A stretch of 64,000 nt of DNA from Impatiens glandulifera. Its lineage: Eukaryota; Streptophyta; Magnoliopsida; Ericales; Balsaminaceae. Position 1 is the stretch's first letter, and every line of letters begins with the position of its first letter. The position numbers and the translations under genes are program-made. The DNA lies in contig NC_061867.1 in the NCBI RefSeq assembly GCF_907164915.1, positions 34,221,751-34,285,750 on the forward strand. Direction: 5' to 3'. Shown piece by piece: positions 33,424-44,195 of the stretch. The notes under the pieces are model-generated. The model was not told the DNA's origin. It saw only the letters and a list, made by a program, of their open reading frames with translations, and did not search any database.

Positions 33424-34680
33424 TTATAGGATTGGTGCAATCAATAGAGATGGGGTTTAACTATTGTTAGCAACTTCGGATAAACGGATATATAGAAATC
33501 CTGTTAGGGATTAATATCACTTTCTATTCTTCACAAACCTTCACAAACTCTTGAAACGATTCAAGTGCAGAACTGTTTGTTTGGGTTTGAAGCTTTGAAC
33601 TAGTGAATGATGAAAGACATAAGGTAAAGAACACAACAAGTTATTTATGGATGTTCGGAGTTAACTCTCCTACGTCACCCCTTCTTCCAACAACCGGAAA
33701 GATTTCACTAAACTTCTTTGAATCAAATACAGCTTAATGAATAACTAACACTATGTTGAACAGAACAAACTCTGTTCAACATACAATATAATCAATAATA
33801 TCTCTCGGCTAAATAGTGTTTTTGATTCTCTCTTAAACTTGGAAAATGATGTACAATCAGTAAGTAAAAGAGTGATGGGTAAGAAGAATTCAATTCGATA
33901 ACTGGTAGACCGAGAGATTCGTTCGTTGTCCTTGAGCCACTATTTGTAGTAGAAAGAAACCAACGGTCGAATCTTCTTGCATGGACATGTGGCACACGCC
34001 CATTGGATGGTCGCCTAAAGGACAAAGTACAACAGACTCTGTGCTCATGGAACGTGGTCGTACTGAACGGTAGTGCGCCGGATATCCTTCTACAACTGTC
34101 CTATACTGAATAAGTAGTGGGAGGAATATTCGTGTATGTGGCGTTCATTCATTTGATGCAAATAGTTGGCGTACTGGACTGAAAGATAAAGTGGAGCAAG
34201 ATTAGCGTACAACTACTTGATCGTGGGTAGACGTATGCTAACTTCAAATGGCTGCTGAAGGAGGTATTAGACGTGCTCCATTAGACTTCCAAGTCTAAAG
34301 GAGTTAGATGCCAACGTCTAACAGTGAGTTCCGTTAGACCACAAAATCTAATAGAGTTAGACTGCAACGTATAACTTCGCATCCCATTAGACTACCATTT
34401 ATAATAGAGTTAGACTGCATCGTCTCACTACATATCACTTCAGACTAATTTGAAGGAGTTAGACGCCAACATCTAACTACGTGTCTATTAGAATTGCACG
34501 TCAAACTACGTATCTGTTAGACTGGAACGTCTAACTACGTATCTATTAGACTGACACGTCTAACTATGTATCTGTTAGACTGACATGTCTAACTACGTAT
34601 TTGTTAGAATGAAAATGTGTAACTACGTATCTATTAGACTGGCACGTCTAACTACGTATATGTTAGACTAGCTGTAGACA
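33424..34680 (-). mobile_element. K4 3' LTR, truncated at its U3 start
   Basis: Plus strand starts TTATAGGATT (TGATAGGATT expected). Colinear with 38208-39520 including 'gacgtaccccttcttcca'-like and TATA regions. It ends abruptly within the palindrome array at about 34680. Confidence 0.8.
34265..34680. repeat. 29-bp palindrome array, K4 3' LTR (partial)
   Basis: Units like 'tatctgttagactgacacgtctaactacg', about 29 bp each, preceded by more diverged TTAGAC dyads. Confidence 0.9.
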
Positions 34681-34682
34681 CT

Positions 34683-34875
34683 TATTTTTCACACCTAATT
34701 TTATAGTTTATGCTTTTCATAAATCTGAGTCTATAAAATTTTCTCGAATTCATTCACGGACTCATTGCACGATCTATATTAAAGACGATTATTTTTAGAA
34801 CAATTGAGTTTTTTAAAATTATTGATTTTGGATTCTTAATAAAGTTAAGGTAGTAATTTGTGAATGTTACAACAC
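34683..34875. other. Foreign piece at the K4 deletion joint
   Basis: About 190 bp that match neither ORFx nor the LTR. It starts TGTAGACACTTATTTTTCAC, similar to a Gypsy Tat LTR start. It probably came in during the rearrangement that removed the ORFx end and LTR start. Confidence 0.4.
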
Positions 34876-35377
34876 TTGATATGATAATCAAGTAGTCGAA
34901 GCGATCCTGGCTATATGAATCGAACGAGCCTGCTTTGCCTTGAAGAGCCTTTGCTACGATAACGTTTAAGAGAATAAAATGTTGCTTTAGAGCCTTCTTC
35001 TTTCCGTTCAGCCTTATTTCAGAATCGTCATTTGAGAAGACCATCTTCCTCTCCGTGATAGTTTTTGCTAGAAATGCAAGATTAAAGGTATGGCCCTCCG
35101 TTGCAAGTTCAAAGAACTCCGCATAGGAAGATTCGTTGAAAGATATATGTGATTCGTTCACAGTTGCCGCAATGGATTCTCCGACCAAGACCGCCGACTT
35201 GAAAAACTCTCGAACTTCCTTCTCGTAGAATATAAACGAACCGCTGAGATACTTTCTGAGACCAGAATAATCCAAGGAACGGAATATATTAACCACATCT
35301 TGTTAATCGAAAGTGTAAACTGAGGAGAAATCCACCTGTAGAGTAAAGTGACCAAGAGTAATTTTCTTGTTATCCAT
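34876..35377 (-). pseudogene. ORFx of K4, N-terminal fragment
   Basis: Starts at 35377 (MDNKKITLGHFTLQVDF), with one in-frame stop after about 24 codons and then open. It shares with K3 ORFx the motifs YSGLRKYL, FFEL.TEGHTFN, LNGKKKALKQHFILLN, VIVAKALQGKAGSFD and QDRFDYL. Similarity ends after DYLIIIS at the foreign piece. This copy is better preserved than the same part of K3, so comparing the two helps define the family. Confidence 0.75.
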
Positions 35378-35479
35378 TTGAGAAAATATGAAGAAGATGA
35401 AACGATTTCTTATAGAGAAGTTAAAGAAAACTAGGGTTCTTAAGAAATTAGTAATCGTAAAAGACTTCCAACCCATGCA

Positions 35480-36300
35480 CGATGTCCTTAAATAGAATCC
35501 CAACAGTCGCATGGCTTAACCGTCACATTTAACACAAGGCGGCCCACCAATTTAATGTTAACACAAGGGGGCCCACCAATTTAATGTTAGACACCTTTTC
35601 TCAAAGGTAGTCATCATTAATTTTGAGGGTATATCTGTCAATTTCCTTAACCTTGAGAGACACACGTCTTCAAGTTACTAGGAAATGATTGTTCAATATT
35701 TTGAGCGGAAAATTAGATGACAACGCATAAAAGACAGCTATCCTCAATTAGTTCTGAAGATGAAGCGTCTAATAGCACACATAGTTAGACGTTTCACTTA
35801 CTTCAACAATCTGTGTGGACTGAGCGTCTGTTAGACGCATGAGTCTATTAGACGCATGCGTCTAATCACGTGTCTTATAGATGTCTAACTATCTATTAGA
35901 CGCAGACGTCTAATTACGCATGAACAACACATATTAGACGCGTGTTTGGTTAAACGTGAGCGTCCAACTACCCTTGTATTATAAACGTTTCAACGTCTAA
36001 CCGTGTAGGTTTTCACCAAGACATTTCACATTAGATTGTGTAAGTATGTATACGTCTAAGTACTTGCTTTTATTTTAAACGTCCTCATTTAATAGACCGA
36101 TTAAAGTCTGCGTGCATCTTTATTTACACAATAAGTTTCCCCCTCAATTTATGCATGAATAAAATGAATAAACAAATGTTTTGAGGTCCTCAAGACCAAA
36201 AATATTTTTAAGGAAGAAAACACTTAGTCCTTTAAAGTGGCGTGAGCCACTGTTGATCCTTTAGAACAAATCTTCAGAAGATTATGCTCTGATCTTCCTT
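35480..36300 (-). promoter_or_regulatory. Spacer between gag and ORFx of K4 (promoter-like, with palindromes)
   Basis: TATA-like TCTATTTAAGG on the minus strand at about 35488-35498, about 110 bp before the ORFx ATG. A perfect palindrome TTAGACGCATGCGTCTAA lies at 35848-35865, with further TTAGACG dyads over 35765-36010. A GAGGGGGAAAC purine tract on the minus strand at about 36145 precedes them. Same order as in K3. Confidence 0.6.
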
Positions 36301-36359
36301 CCCGTAGCTTTCATGTATCACCTACACAAGAAAATATTTACATATTTTGGTACCCCCAT

Positions 36360-38157
36360 TCACTTGGGTCCTCGATCAATCAGTCCCTTGGGAATCCATA
36401 TTTGAGTTATTCTTATGGATTTTCCATTTTGTGTAGTAATAAGTGCGTATGATTTTGACTTAGCAGACGCCTTCCTTCTAGCCACTGATCCCTTAACTTT
36501 GGAGAATAGTTTTCTTTTAAAACTCCTTGACTTTTTGTCAGGTTTTGGTTTTCCAGACTTACTAGCTGCATCTAACTTAAGTTTCAACCAGCTAACTGTT
36601 GGTGGAACATAAGTTATCTCATCCTTTAAAGTTAAATCCTCACAGCTTGGATTAGTTCCCGTATCAATTAAACTCCTTTTGACAAAATCTTATTGGCTTA
36701 AGCTTGTCAGTTGCTCAGGTTAATTTTTTAGGACTTATTTGAGTCATCGCTATCAAATCCTAGACCGGATTTACATCCAGTAGGTCTCAACAGACTAATC
36801 TGATATTTGACAGCTTCTTCAGACCTTGTCCAAGAGCTTACAATATAGGTTAAACGTTTGTTTTCAGAAGAAAGGGTTTGAATATTTTCCTTGAGAATTT
36901 CATTCTCAAATGAAAGCTCATCCATGTTTTCAAAAACTTTTGACTCGGAGGATTGAGAAAAAGGTGGTCCATCATTTTCAGATTATGAACTTGTTTTGTT
37001 TTGAGATTCTGACAGCTTTTTATACTCCGAGACCATATCATTTAGTGCAGCCACTAGTTCATCTCGTGAGAAGTCTTCTGGAGAGAGAGATCCAATACCT
37101 CAGATTCCTCATAATCTTCCTCTTCTCTTACCATGATGCAATAAACCTCTTCATCATCACTATCGCTGGATAATGAATAATCTAAGTCGCTTTGAATCCA
37201 CTTGGCCTTGTTGTCTGCCACCATGAGGGCCTTCAGCTCGCCTTCATTGTCTTTCCTCTTCTCATCACGTTTCGGCTTTTTGCACTCCGACTTGTAATGA
37301 CCTATAATACCACATTAAAAACACTTAACATTAGCTTTCAATTTGTTTTTATCATCATTGGCATTATTTGAAGAGCTTGAGGTAGGAATGCTCTTCTTCA
37401 TGTATTTCCCAAATTTCTTCACGAGAAGAGCCATTGTGTCGCTGCTGAGCTGTTGGGCATACGCATTTTCTTCGTTGGCAACTGGTGATTCCTCGAAAGA
37501 CACCAAAGCCTTGGTAATGATAGCGGATGTGGGGTACTCCTCTTCATTCCTCGAGTTCAACTCAAACTCATAGGCCTTCAGATCAGCAAGCAAGTCGAAG
37601 AGCTCCATCTTATTGAGGTCATTGGACTCCCTCATCGCCATAGTCTTGATGTCTTACTCCCTGGGAAAATCTCGCATGACCTTTATAAAAATCTCTTTGT
37701 TTCTATAGGTCTTGCCAAGATTGGATAAGGTGGTGATAATTTGACGAAATCTTGCATCAAAATCAGTCATCGTCTCTCCTGTACGCATCTTGAAGTTGTC
37801 AAATTGATGGGTGGCAGCCGTAATCTTGTTCTCTTTGGTTTGCGCGTGGCCTTCACAGAGTTGAGTGAGTCTGTCCCAAATTTTTTTGGCAGACTCACAA
37901 GATATGATGTAGTTGAACATGCTATCGTCAATGGATCTGTACAAGATTTCCATGGCCAAGTTGTCTAGATTGTTCTTCCTCTTATCTTCACTTGTCCATT
38001 CAAATTTTTCTTTGTCGATCTTAATGGGTCCTTTAGTGACAACACTCCACATGTCATCGTACAAGGAAGCAAGATGGGAACGAACTCTCTTCTTCCACAC
38101 CATGTAGTTTTCTTTGGAAAACATAGGAATCTTGGAGGTGCTAGCATCTTTCGACAT
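36360..38157 (-). pseudogene. K4 gag
   Basis: Starts at 38157, just after the PBS (MSKDASTSKIPMFSKENYMV). 38157-37654 is open and covers the UBN2-like domain (MWSVVTKGPIKI, LDNLAMEILYRSI, then QLCEGHAQTKENKITAA and MRTGETMTDFDARFRQI). 37641-37315 continues with LFDLLADLKAYEFEL. The zinc knuckle near 37285-37315 reads CF*CGIIGHYKSEC, with a stop inside it. Acidic and coiled-coil-like regions follow, then WIPKGLIDRGP near 36360. No protease after it. Confidence 0.8.
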
Positions 38158-38189
38158 GATTCGGGTTCTTGTTGCTTGAGAATAGAAAA

Positions 38190-38207
38190 CAGGGCTTTGA
38201 TACTAAT
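38190..38207 (-). promoter_or_regulatory. K4 primer-binding site
   Basis: The minus strand reads TAGTATCAAAGCCC right after the LTR, a slightly altered initiator-Met PBS. Confidence 0.65.
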
Positions 38208-39962
38208 TGATAGGATTAGTATAATCAATAGAGACGAGGGTCTGACTATTGATAATAACTTCGGATAAACGGATTGATAGAAATCCTATTAGGGATTAAT
38301 ATCACTTTCTATTCTTCACAAACCTTCATAAACTCTTGAAAAATGATTTAAGTGTGGAACTGTTTGTTTGGATTTGAAGCATTGAACCAATGAATGATAA
38401 AAGACAGAAGGTAAAGAACATAACAAGTTGTTTATGGATGTTCGGAGTTAACTCTCCTATGTCACCCCTCTTCCATCAACCGAAAGGATTTCATTAAACT
38501 TCTTTGAATCAAATACAGCTTACTGAATAACTAATACTCTATTGAACAGAACACACTCTGTTCAACTTAAAATATGATCAATAATATCTCGCAGCTAAAC
38601 AATGTTTTTAATTCTCTCTTGAACTTGAAAATGATGTTCAATGAGTAAGTGCAAGAGTGATGATTGAGAGGGATTCAATTCAATAACTAGTACACCGAGA
38701 GATTCGTCAGTTGTCCTTGAACATCTATTTATAGTAGAAGGACACCAACGGTCGAATCTTCTTCATGGACACGTGGCACGCGCCCATAGGATGGTCGCCT
38801 AAAGGACAGAGTACAACAGACTTTGTGCTCCTGGAACGTGGTCGTACTAAACGGTAGTGCGCCGAATATCCTTCTGCAACTGTCCTGTACTGAACAAGTA
38901 GTGGATAGAATCTTCGCGTACGTGGCGTTCATTCATTGGATGCAAATAGTTGGCGTACTGGTCTACAAGAGAAAGTGGAGCAGGAGTAGCGTACAACTAG
39001 TTGATCGTGGGTAGACGTATGCCAACTTCAAACGGCTGCTGAAGCGAGGCATTAGACGTGGTCCATTAGACTACCAAGTCTAAGGAAGTTAGACGCCAAT
39101 GTCTAATAGTGAGTTCCATTAGACCACCAAGTCTAATGGAGTTAGACTGCAACGTCTAACTTTGCATCCCATTAGACTACCACGTCTAATGGAGTTAGAC
39201 TGCAAAGTCTAACTTCGCATCCCATTAGACTACCACATCTAATGGAGTTAGACTGAAGTGTCTAACTATATATCACTTCAGACTAATCTGAAAGAGTTAG
39301 ACGTCAACATCTAACTACGTGTCTGTTAGACTTACATGTCTAACTACGTATCTGATAGACTAGCACGTCTAACTATATATCTGTTAGACAGGTACGTCTA
39401 ACTGCGTATCTGTTAGACTAACACGTCTAACTACATATTTGTTAAACTGGCACGTCTAACTACGTATCTGTTAGACTAGAACGTGTAACTACGTATCTGT
39501 TAGACTGACACGTCTAACTACGTATCTGTTAGACTAGCACGTCTAACTATGTATCTGTTAAATTGGCACCTCTAACTACGTATCTATTAGACTGACACGT
39601 CTAACTACGTATCTGTTAGAACGTCTAACTATGTATCTGTTAGAATGGCACGCCTAACTATGTATCTGTTAGACTAGCACGTCTAACTACGTATCTATTA
39701 GACTAGCACGTCTAACTACGTATCTGTTAGACTTGCACGTCTAACTAGCAACATTTCTAATTAGAGTTTTCTTAGACCACGTCTAAGTTAGCCAAATCTA
39801 TTGCACCTGCATAAAAACAATTAGTCGATTTAGCTTCCTTCATATCTAAACATCATTAAAACTCAATTGATTAATATTTAGCATTTTTCTATTAATTAAC
39901 TTTTTACTTAGTTTTTCTAAACAATTTCATCTAAGTTAATTAACTCTTAATTTTTCCCAACA
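38208..39962 (-). mobile_element. K4 5' LTR
   Basis: Plus strand starts TGATAGGATT and ends TTTCCCAACA. TATA on the minus strand CTATAAATAGA at about 38729-38740, intact. 1755 bp. The palindrome array is at 39050-39770, upstream of the TATA. Confidence 0.9.
39050..39770. repeat. Palindromic array, K4 5' LTR (29-bp unit)
   Basis: From 39340 about 14 units of 'cgtatctgttagactagcacgtctaacta' type, 29 bp. From 39050 to 39340 there are longer units with paired TTAGACTACCACGTCTAA and TTAGACTGCAACGTCTAA dyads and one CTTCAGACTAATCTGAA dyad. Confidence 0.95.
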
Positions 39963-39967
39963 TACCC

Positions 39968-41306
39968 TAAACCGGATTTGCATCCGGTAGACATTAACAG
40001 ACTAATCTGATATTTGACAGCTTCTCTAGACCTTGTCCAATAAATGACAATATAAGTTAAAGGTTGGTTTTCAGAAAACATTGTTTGAACCTTTTCTTTA
40101 AGTTTCTCATTTTCAGATAAGCTCGATCATGTTGTTTTCAAAAACTTTTGATTCAGTAGATTGAGATAAAATAAGTTTATCGATTTCAGATTTTGACCTT
40201 ATTTCATTTTGAAATTCAAATAACTTTTTGTACTCCATGACCATGTCATTGAGTGCAGTAACTAAGTCATCTCGTATAAACTCTTCTGAAGAGAAATCAA
40301 ATACCTCAAAGTCTTCCTCTTCTCTTACCATGAAGCAAGCATCCTCTTCATCATCACTATCACTGAATGAGTCATCTAAGTCGCTTTGGATCCACTTAGC
40401 CTTGTTGTTAGCCGCCATGACAGCCTTCAGCTCTTTCTCATTGTCTTTCTTTTTCTCATCACGTTTTGGCTTCCTACACTCTAATTTGTAATGACATAGT
40501 TTGCCACAGTTAAAACACTTCATGTTAGCCTTAGATTTTGTCTTATAATCATTGTTATTGTCTGAAGAGTTTTGAGTTAGAATTGCTCTTCTTCATGAAT
40601 TTGCCGAATTTCTTCACTAAGAGAGTCATCGTGTCGCTGCTGTGTTGCTGGACAACCGTCTTTACTTCAATGGCAACTAGTGGCTCCTCAGCAGTCACCA
40701 AAGCCTTAGTTATGATGGTAGATGTGGGGTGCTCCTCTACATTCCTTGAGTTCAACTCGAACTCATAGGCCTTTAGATCGGCAAGAAAGTCGAAAAGATC
40801 CATCTTATTGACGTCTTTGGACTCCCTCATCTTATAGAAATCTCTCTGTTGTTGTATGTCTTGCCCAGAATAGAGAGAGTGGTGACGATTTTGCTGAATC
40901 TTGCATCAAACTCAAACATCGTCTCTTCAGGACGCATCTTAAAGTTGTCGAACTGTTAGGTGGCAACCGTAATCTTGTTTTCTTTGGTTTTCTCATTTTC
41001 TTCACAGAGTTGAGTGAGTCTTTCCCAAACTTCTTTGGCAGACTCACATGATATGATGTAGTTAAACATGTTGTCGTCAAGAGATTTGTATAAGAAATCC
41101 ATGGCCAAGTTATCGAGGTTGTTCTTCCTCTAATCTTAATGTGTCCACTCAGATTTGTCTTTCTCTGTCTTGATAGGACCTTCTGTGACGACACTCCACA
41201 TGTCATCATCTAAGGAAGCAAGATGAGCACGAACTCTCTTCTTCCACACTATGTAGTTTTTTTTCGAAAACATAGGAATCTTAGAGGAGTTGGCATCTTT
41301 ATTCAT
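39968..41306 (-). pseudogene. K3 gag, N-terminal part (right of K4)
   Basis: Starts at 41306 (MNKDANSSKIPMFSKKNYIV). UBN2-like domain with stops; a small deletion near 40840 joins EISIR to MRESKDVNKMDLFDFLADL. The zinc knuckle CFNCGKLCHYKLEC (CX2CX4HX4C) at about 40480-40523 is intact. An acidic stretch and coiled-coil-like part follow up to the K4 junction. Confidence 0.8.
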
Positions 41307-41358
41307 TATTTAGGTTCTTTAGAAGCTTAAGAATAGAAAACGAGGCTTTATTACCACT

Positions 41359-43161
41359 TGATAGGATCGGTGCTAACAATAGAGACTAGGGTCTAACTAT
41401 TGATAACAACTTATGATAAACAATTCGATAATAATCATATGAGGGATTAGTATCTGTTTCTATTCTTCATAAATCTTTTGAACTCTTAAAATGGATTCAA
41501 GTGTGGAAGTGTTCGTCGGTTTGAAGCTTTGAACCGATGAAAGGTAAATGGCAGAACGTAAAGAACACAGGGAGTTTTATGGATGTTTAGAGATTAAACT
41601 CTTACATCACCCCTTTTTCCACAACCGGAAGGATATCCACTAAATACTTTGAATCGAATACAACTTACTGAGCTAGCTAACTCTCTGTTGAACAGAACAA
41701 CCTCTGTTAAACTTACAATATTCTCAAAAATATTCTCACAGGTAGACAGTAATTGATTTTTTCTCTTGAGCTTGAATGATGATAGAGATCACTAAGTGCA
41801 AGAATAAACTTGTGAATTAGTTGTTCGGTAATCCTGTAAGCCAATGATTCGTCTGTTGTCCTTGAGCATCTATTTGTAATAGAAGGACATCAATGGTCGG
41901 ATCTACTTTGTGGTCACGTGGCAAGTGTTCGTTGAAAGCCGCACATAGTACCATAATACAGCAGTCTCTGAACAAATAGATCGTGACTGTAACGAACTGG
42001 ATATTGTCTTGTACTAGACAAGCAATTGGAAGGATATTTGCGTACGTGGTGTTCGTTCATTTTATACAATTAGTTGGCTTGTCGGACTGCACAAAAGTGA
42101 GTGGAGCAGGAGTAGTAGACTGCTAGTTGATCGTGGTTAGACATATGCTTTCTTTAGACGGCTGCTAAAGCAAGGCATTAGACTTGCTCCGTTAGACCTT
42201 GTCCAAAGGAGTTAAATGTCCTCGTCTAACTACGCATCCTTTTAGACCAAGTCTAAAGGATTTAGACGTCCTTGTCTAACTACGCATCCCTTTAGACCAA
42301 GGCTAAAGGAGTTAGACGTCCTCGTCTAACTACGCATCCTTTAGACCAAGTCTAAAGGTGTTAGACTACCACGTCTAACTACGCATCCCTTTAGACCAAG
42401 TCTAAAGGAGTTAGACTACCACGTCTAACTACACATCCCTTTAAACCAAGTCTAAAGGATTAGACATCCTCATCTAACTATGCATCCCTTTAGACCAAGT
42501 CTAAAGGAGTTAGACGACCTTGTCTAACTACGCATCCCTTTAGACCAAGTCTAAAGGAGTTAGACGTTCTCGTCTAACTACGCATCCCTGACCAAGTCTA
42601 AAGGAGTTAGTCGTCCTCGTCTAACTACGCATCCCTTTAGACTAAGTCTAAAGGAGTTAAACAACCACGTCTAACTACGTTTCTCTTTAAACCAAGTCTA
42701 AAGGAGTTAGACTACCACGTCTAACTATGTTTCCCTTTAGACCAAGTCTAAAGGAGTTAGACTACCACGTCTAACTACGTGTCCTTTAGACCAAGTCTAA
42801 AGAAGTTAGACTACCATGTCTAACTACATTTCCCTTTAGACCTAGTCTAAAGGAGTTAGACTACCACGTCTAACTACGTTTCCCTTTAGACCAAGTCTAA
42901 AAGAGTTAGACTACCACGTCTAACTACGTTTCACGTCTATTTAGCCTAATTAGACAACGTCTAAATTAGCATAGTCTAATGCACCTGCACAAAAATAAAT
43001 AGACAACTTAGATTTATTTTATTTAAACATCTAGCTTTATTCAATTTCAACATCATCAAAATTCTGTTGTTTAATGTTTCATAACATTTGTTTATTTCTA
43101 AGTTAATTTTTTCTTTCTTAATTAACTCTTTTCTTTACTTTGTTTTTAATTTTCCCCAACA
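41359..43161 (-). mobile_element. K3 5' LTR
   Basis: Plus strand starts TGATAGGATC and ends TTTTCCCCAACA, 1803 bp. The PBS to its left reads TGGTAATAAAGCC on the minus strand (altered). The TATA region (TTACAAATAGA on the minus strand, about 41868-41880) is mutated relative to K4. Confidence 0.9.
42180..42965. repeat. 50-bp double-palindrome array, K3 5' LTR
   Basis: About 15 units alternating CCTTTAGACCAAGTCTAAAGG and TTAGACTACCACGTCTAA or TTAGACGTCCTCGTCTAA. Same unit as in the 3' LTR. Confidence 0.95.
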
Positions 43162-43889
43162 CCATATGTATTTCCTTATTATTTTTGCTACAGCTTGCGG
43201 GCAGAAATGGAATCCCCTCCAGATCAGTAGGGTTTTTAGAAACTCTTTTTGCTTAACTTAACAAATCGAACGGGCGTGCACGGGTCATTGGGATGACATA
43301 CTCTTAAGTGTGTAAAGTATCCAACCCTAATAAGTTGTAGAATCCAAGATACCACAACCAAGGCAGTGTCAACAATCAATTCTCAACAATTGTTGTAGTG
43401 CTTCAACGATTATGAAAATCAGTCACTATAATAGAATAAAGAAATCAACTACAACTAGTGCAGATCAGTGCTAAATAATACTACACAAAGAAAGTAACCT
43501 AGCCAGAATCGCAATTGGAAATTTAAGCGAACAGAGCGAAGTATGTTCTATACTATAAACAAATCTACAAAAAGAAGACAAAAATCTGATGGACGATTTG
43601 TAACGTTAGAAATCACAAATGTTCAACAGCAAGTCGATACACACTTCAAGGGATCCAAGGTTGCATTATAATCATCCCAATGACCTCAAAGAACATTCAA
43701 TGTCATCACTAGCAAAGGTCATTTTTGCAAGAAGATTGTAGTGGAGAAGATTCGTGGTAGGGTTTGAAAATTGATGAGAGACAAAATGAATAGTGTGAGT
43801 GCAGCGGGAAAAAATTCAATTTGTGTAAACTATTAAACTAAATTTAATAGAAGATTTAATTATTAATAATATATAAATATATATTATAA
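43162..43889. other. K3 flank: coding-like edge then spacer
   Basis: 43162-43250 on the minus strand is the upstream part of the coding-like sequence described at 24192-24698. The rest to 43889 shows no recognisable gene. Confidence 0.35.
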
Positions 43890-44195
43890 ATTACAAGTGA
43901 AGCATGTTTCACTTCTATATATATTGTTAATAAAAGTGACGCAAGCTTCGCTCGATAGAAGTGAAGCAAGCATTATCGAGTGAAGTTAATTTGCTTCACT
44001 TCTATTTACAACATTACTAATAGAAGTGAAGCAAGCGCAACTGAGTGAAGCTTGTTTGACTTTTATTTACAATACTGAAAATAAAAGTGAAGAAAGAGCA
44101 CTTTAGTGAAGATTGTTTCACTTTTATTTACATAGTAACAATGTAACAATATATATAAAAGTGAAGCAATCTTCACTAAAATGCACTTTTTGAGA
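43890..44195. repeat. Second AGTGAAG..CTTCACT hairpin array
   Basis: Repeated 'agaagtgaagcaagc' and 'gcttcacttctatttacaa' units in alternating orientation, related to the MITE-like element at 19056-19376. Terminal inverted repeats are not clear here. Confidence 0.65.

Larger units (their letters stand above)
33424..39962 (-). mobile_element. K4: gag-ORFx element nested in the gag of K3
   Basis: Target duplication TATCC (33419-33423) and TACCC (39963-39967), one mismatch. The interrupted K3 gag resumes at the matching codon on each side. Right to left: 5' LTR 39962-38208, PBS, gag 38157-36360, spacer, ORFx fragment 35377-34876, a foreign piece, truncated 3' LTR 34680-33424. Same plan as K3, without pol. 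6.5 kb after a deletion that removed the end of ORFx and the start of the 3' LTR. Confidence 0.85.
24699..43161 (-). mobile_element. K3: outer Sirevirus-like gag-ORFx element with two nested insertions
   Basis: Flanked by CCATA on both sides (24694-24698 and 43162-43166). Right to left: 5' LTR 43161-41359, degraded PBS, gag 41306-39968, nested K4, gag continued 33418-33000, spacer, ORFx 32009-28560, PPT, 3' LTR 28410-24699 with a nested solo LTR. With K4 and the solo LTR removed the element is about 9.9 kb. Protease, integrase, reverse transcriptase and RNase H are absent; ORFx sits where Sireviruses have pol and an env-like ORF. It would depend on enzymes made by relatives such as K1. Confidence 0.85.

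Noticed and set aside
33424..43161. LTR-gag-LTR-gag read as a tandem array made by unequal recombination.
   Set aside because: Target duplications (TATCC/TACCC and CCATA) and the gag that resumes across K4 show nesting instead.
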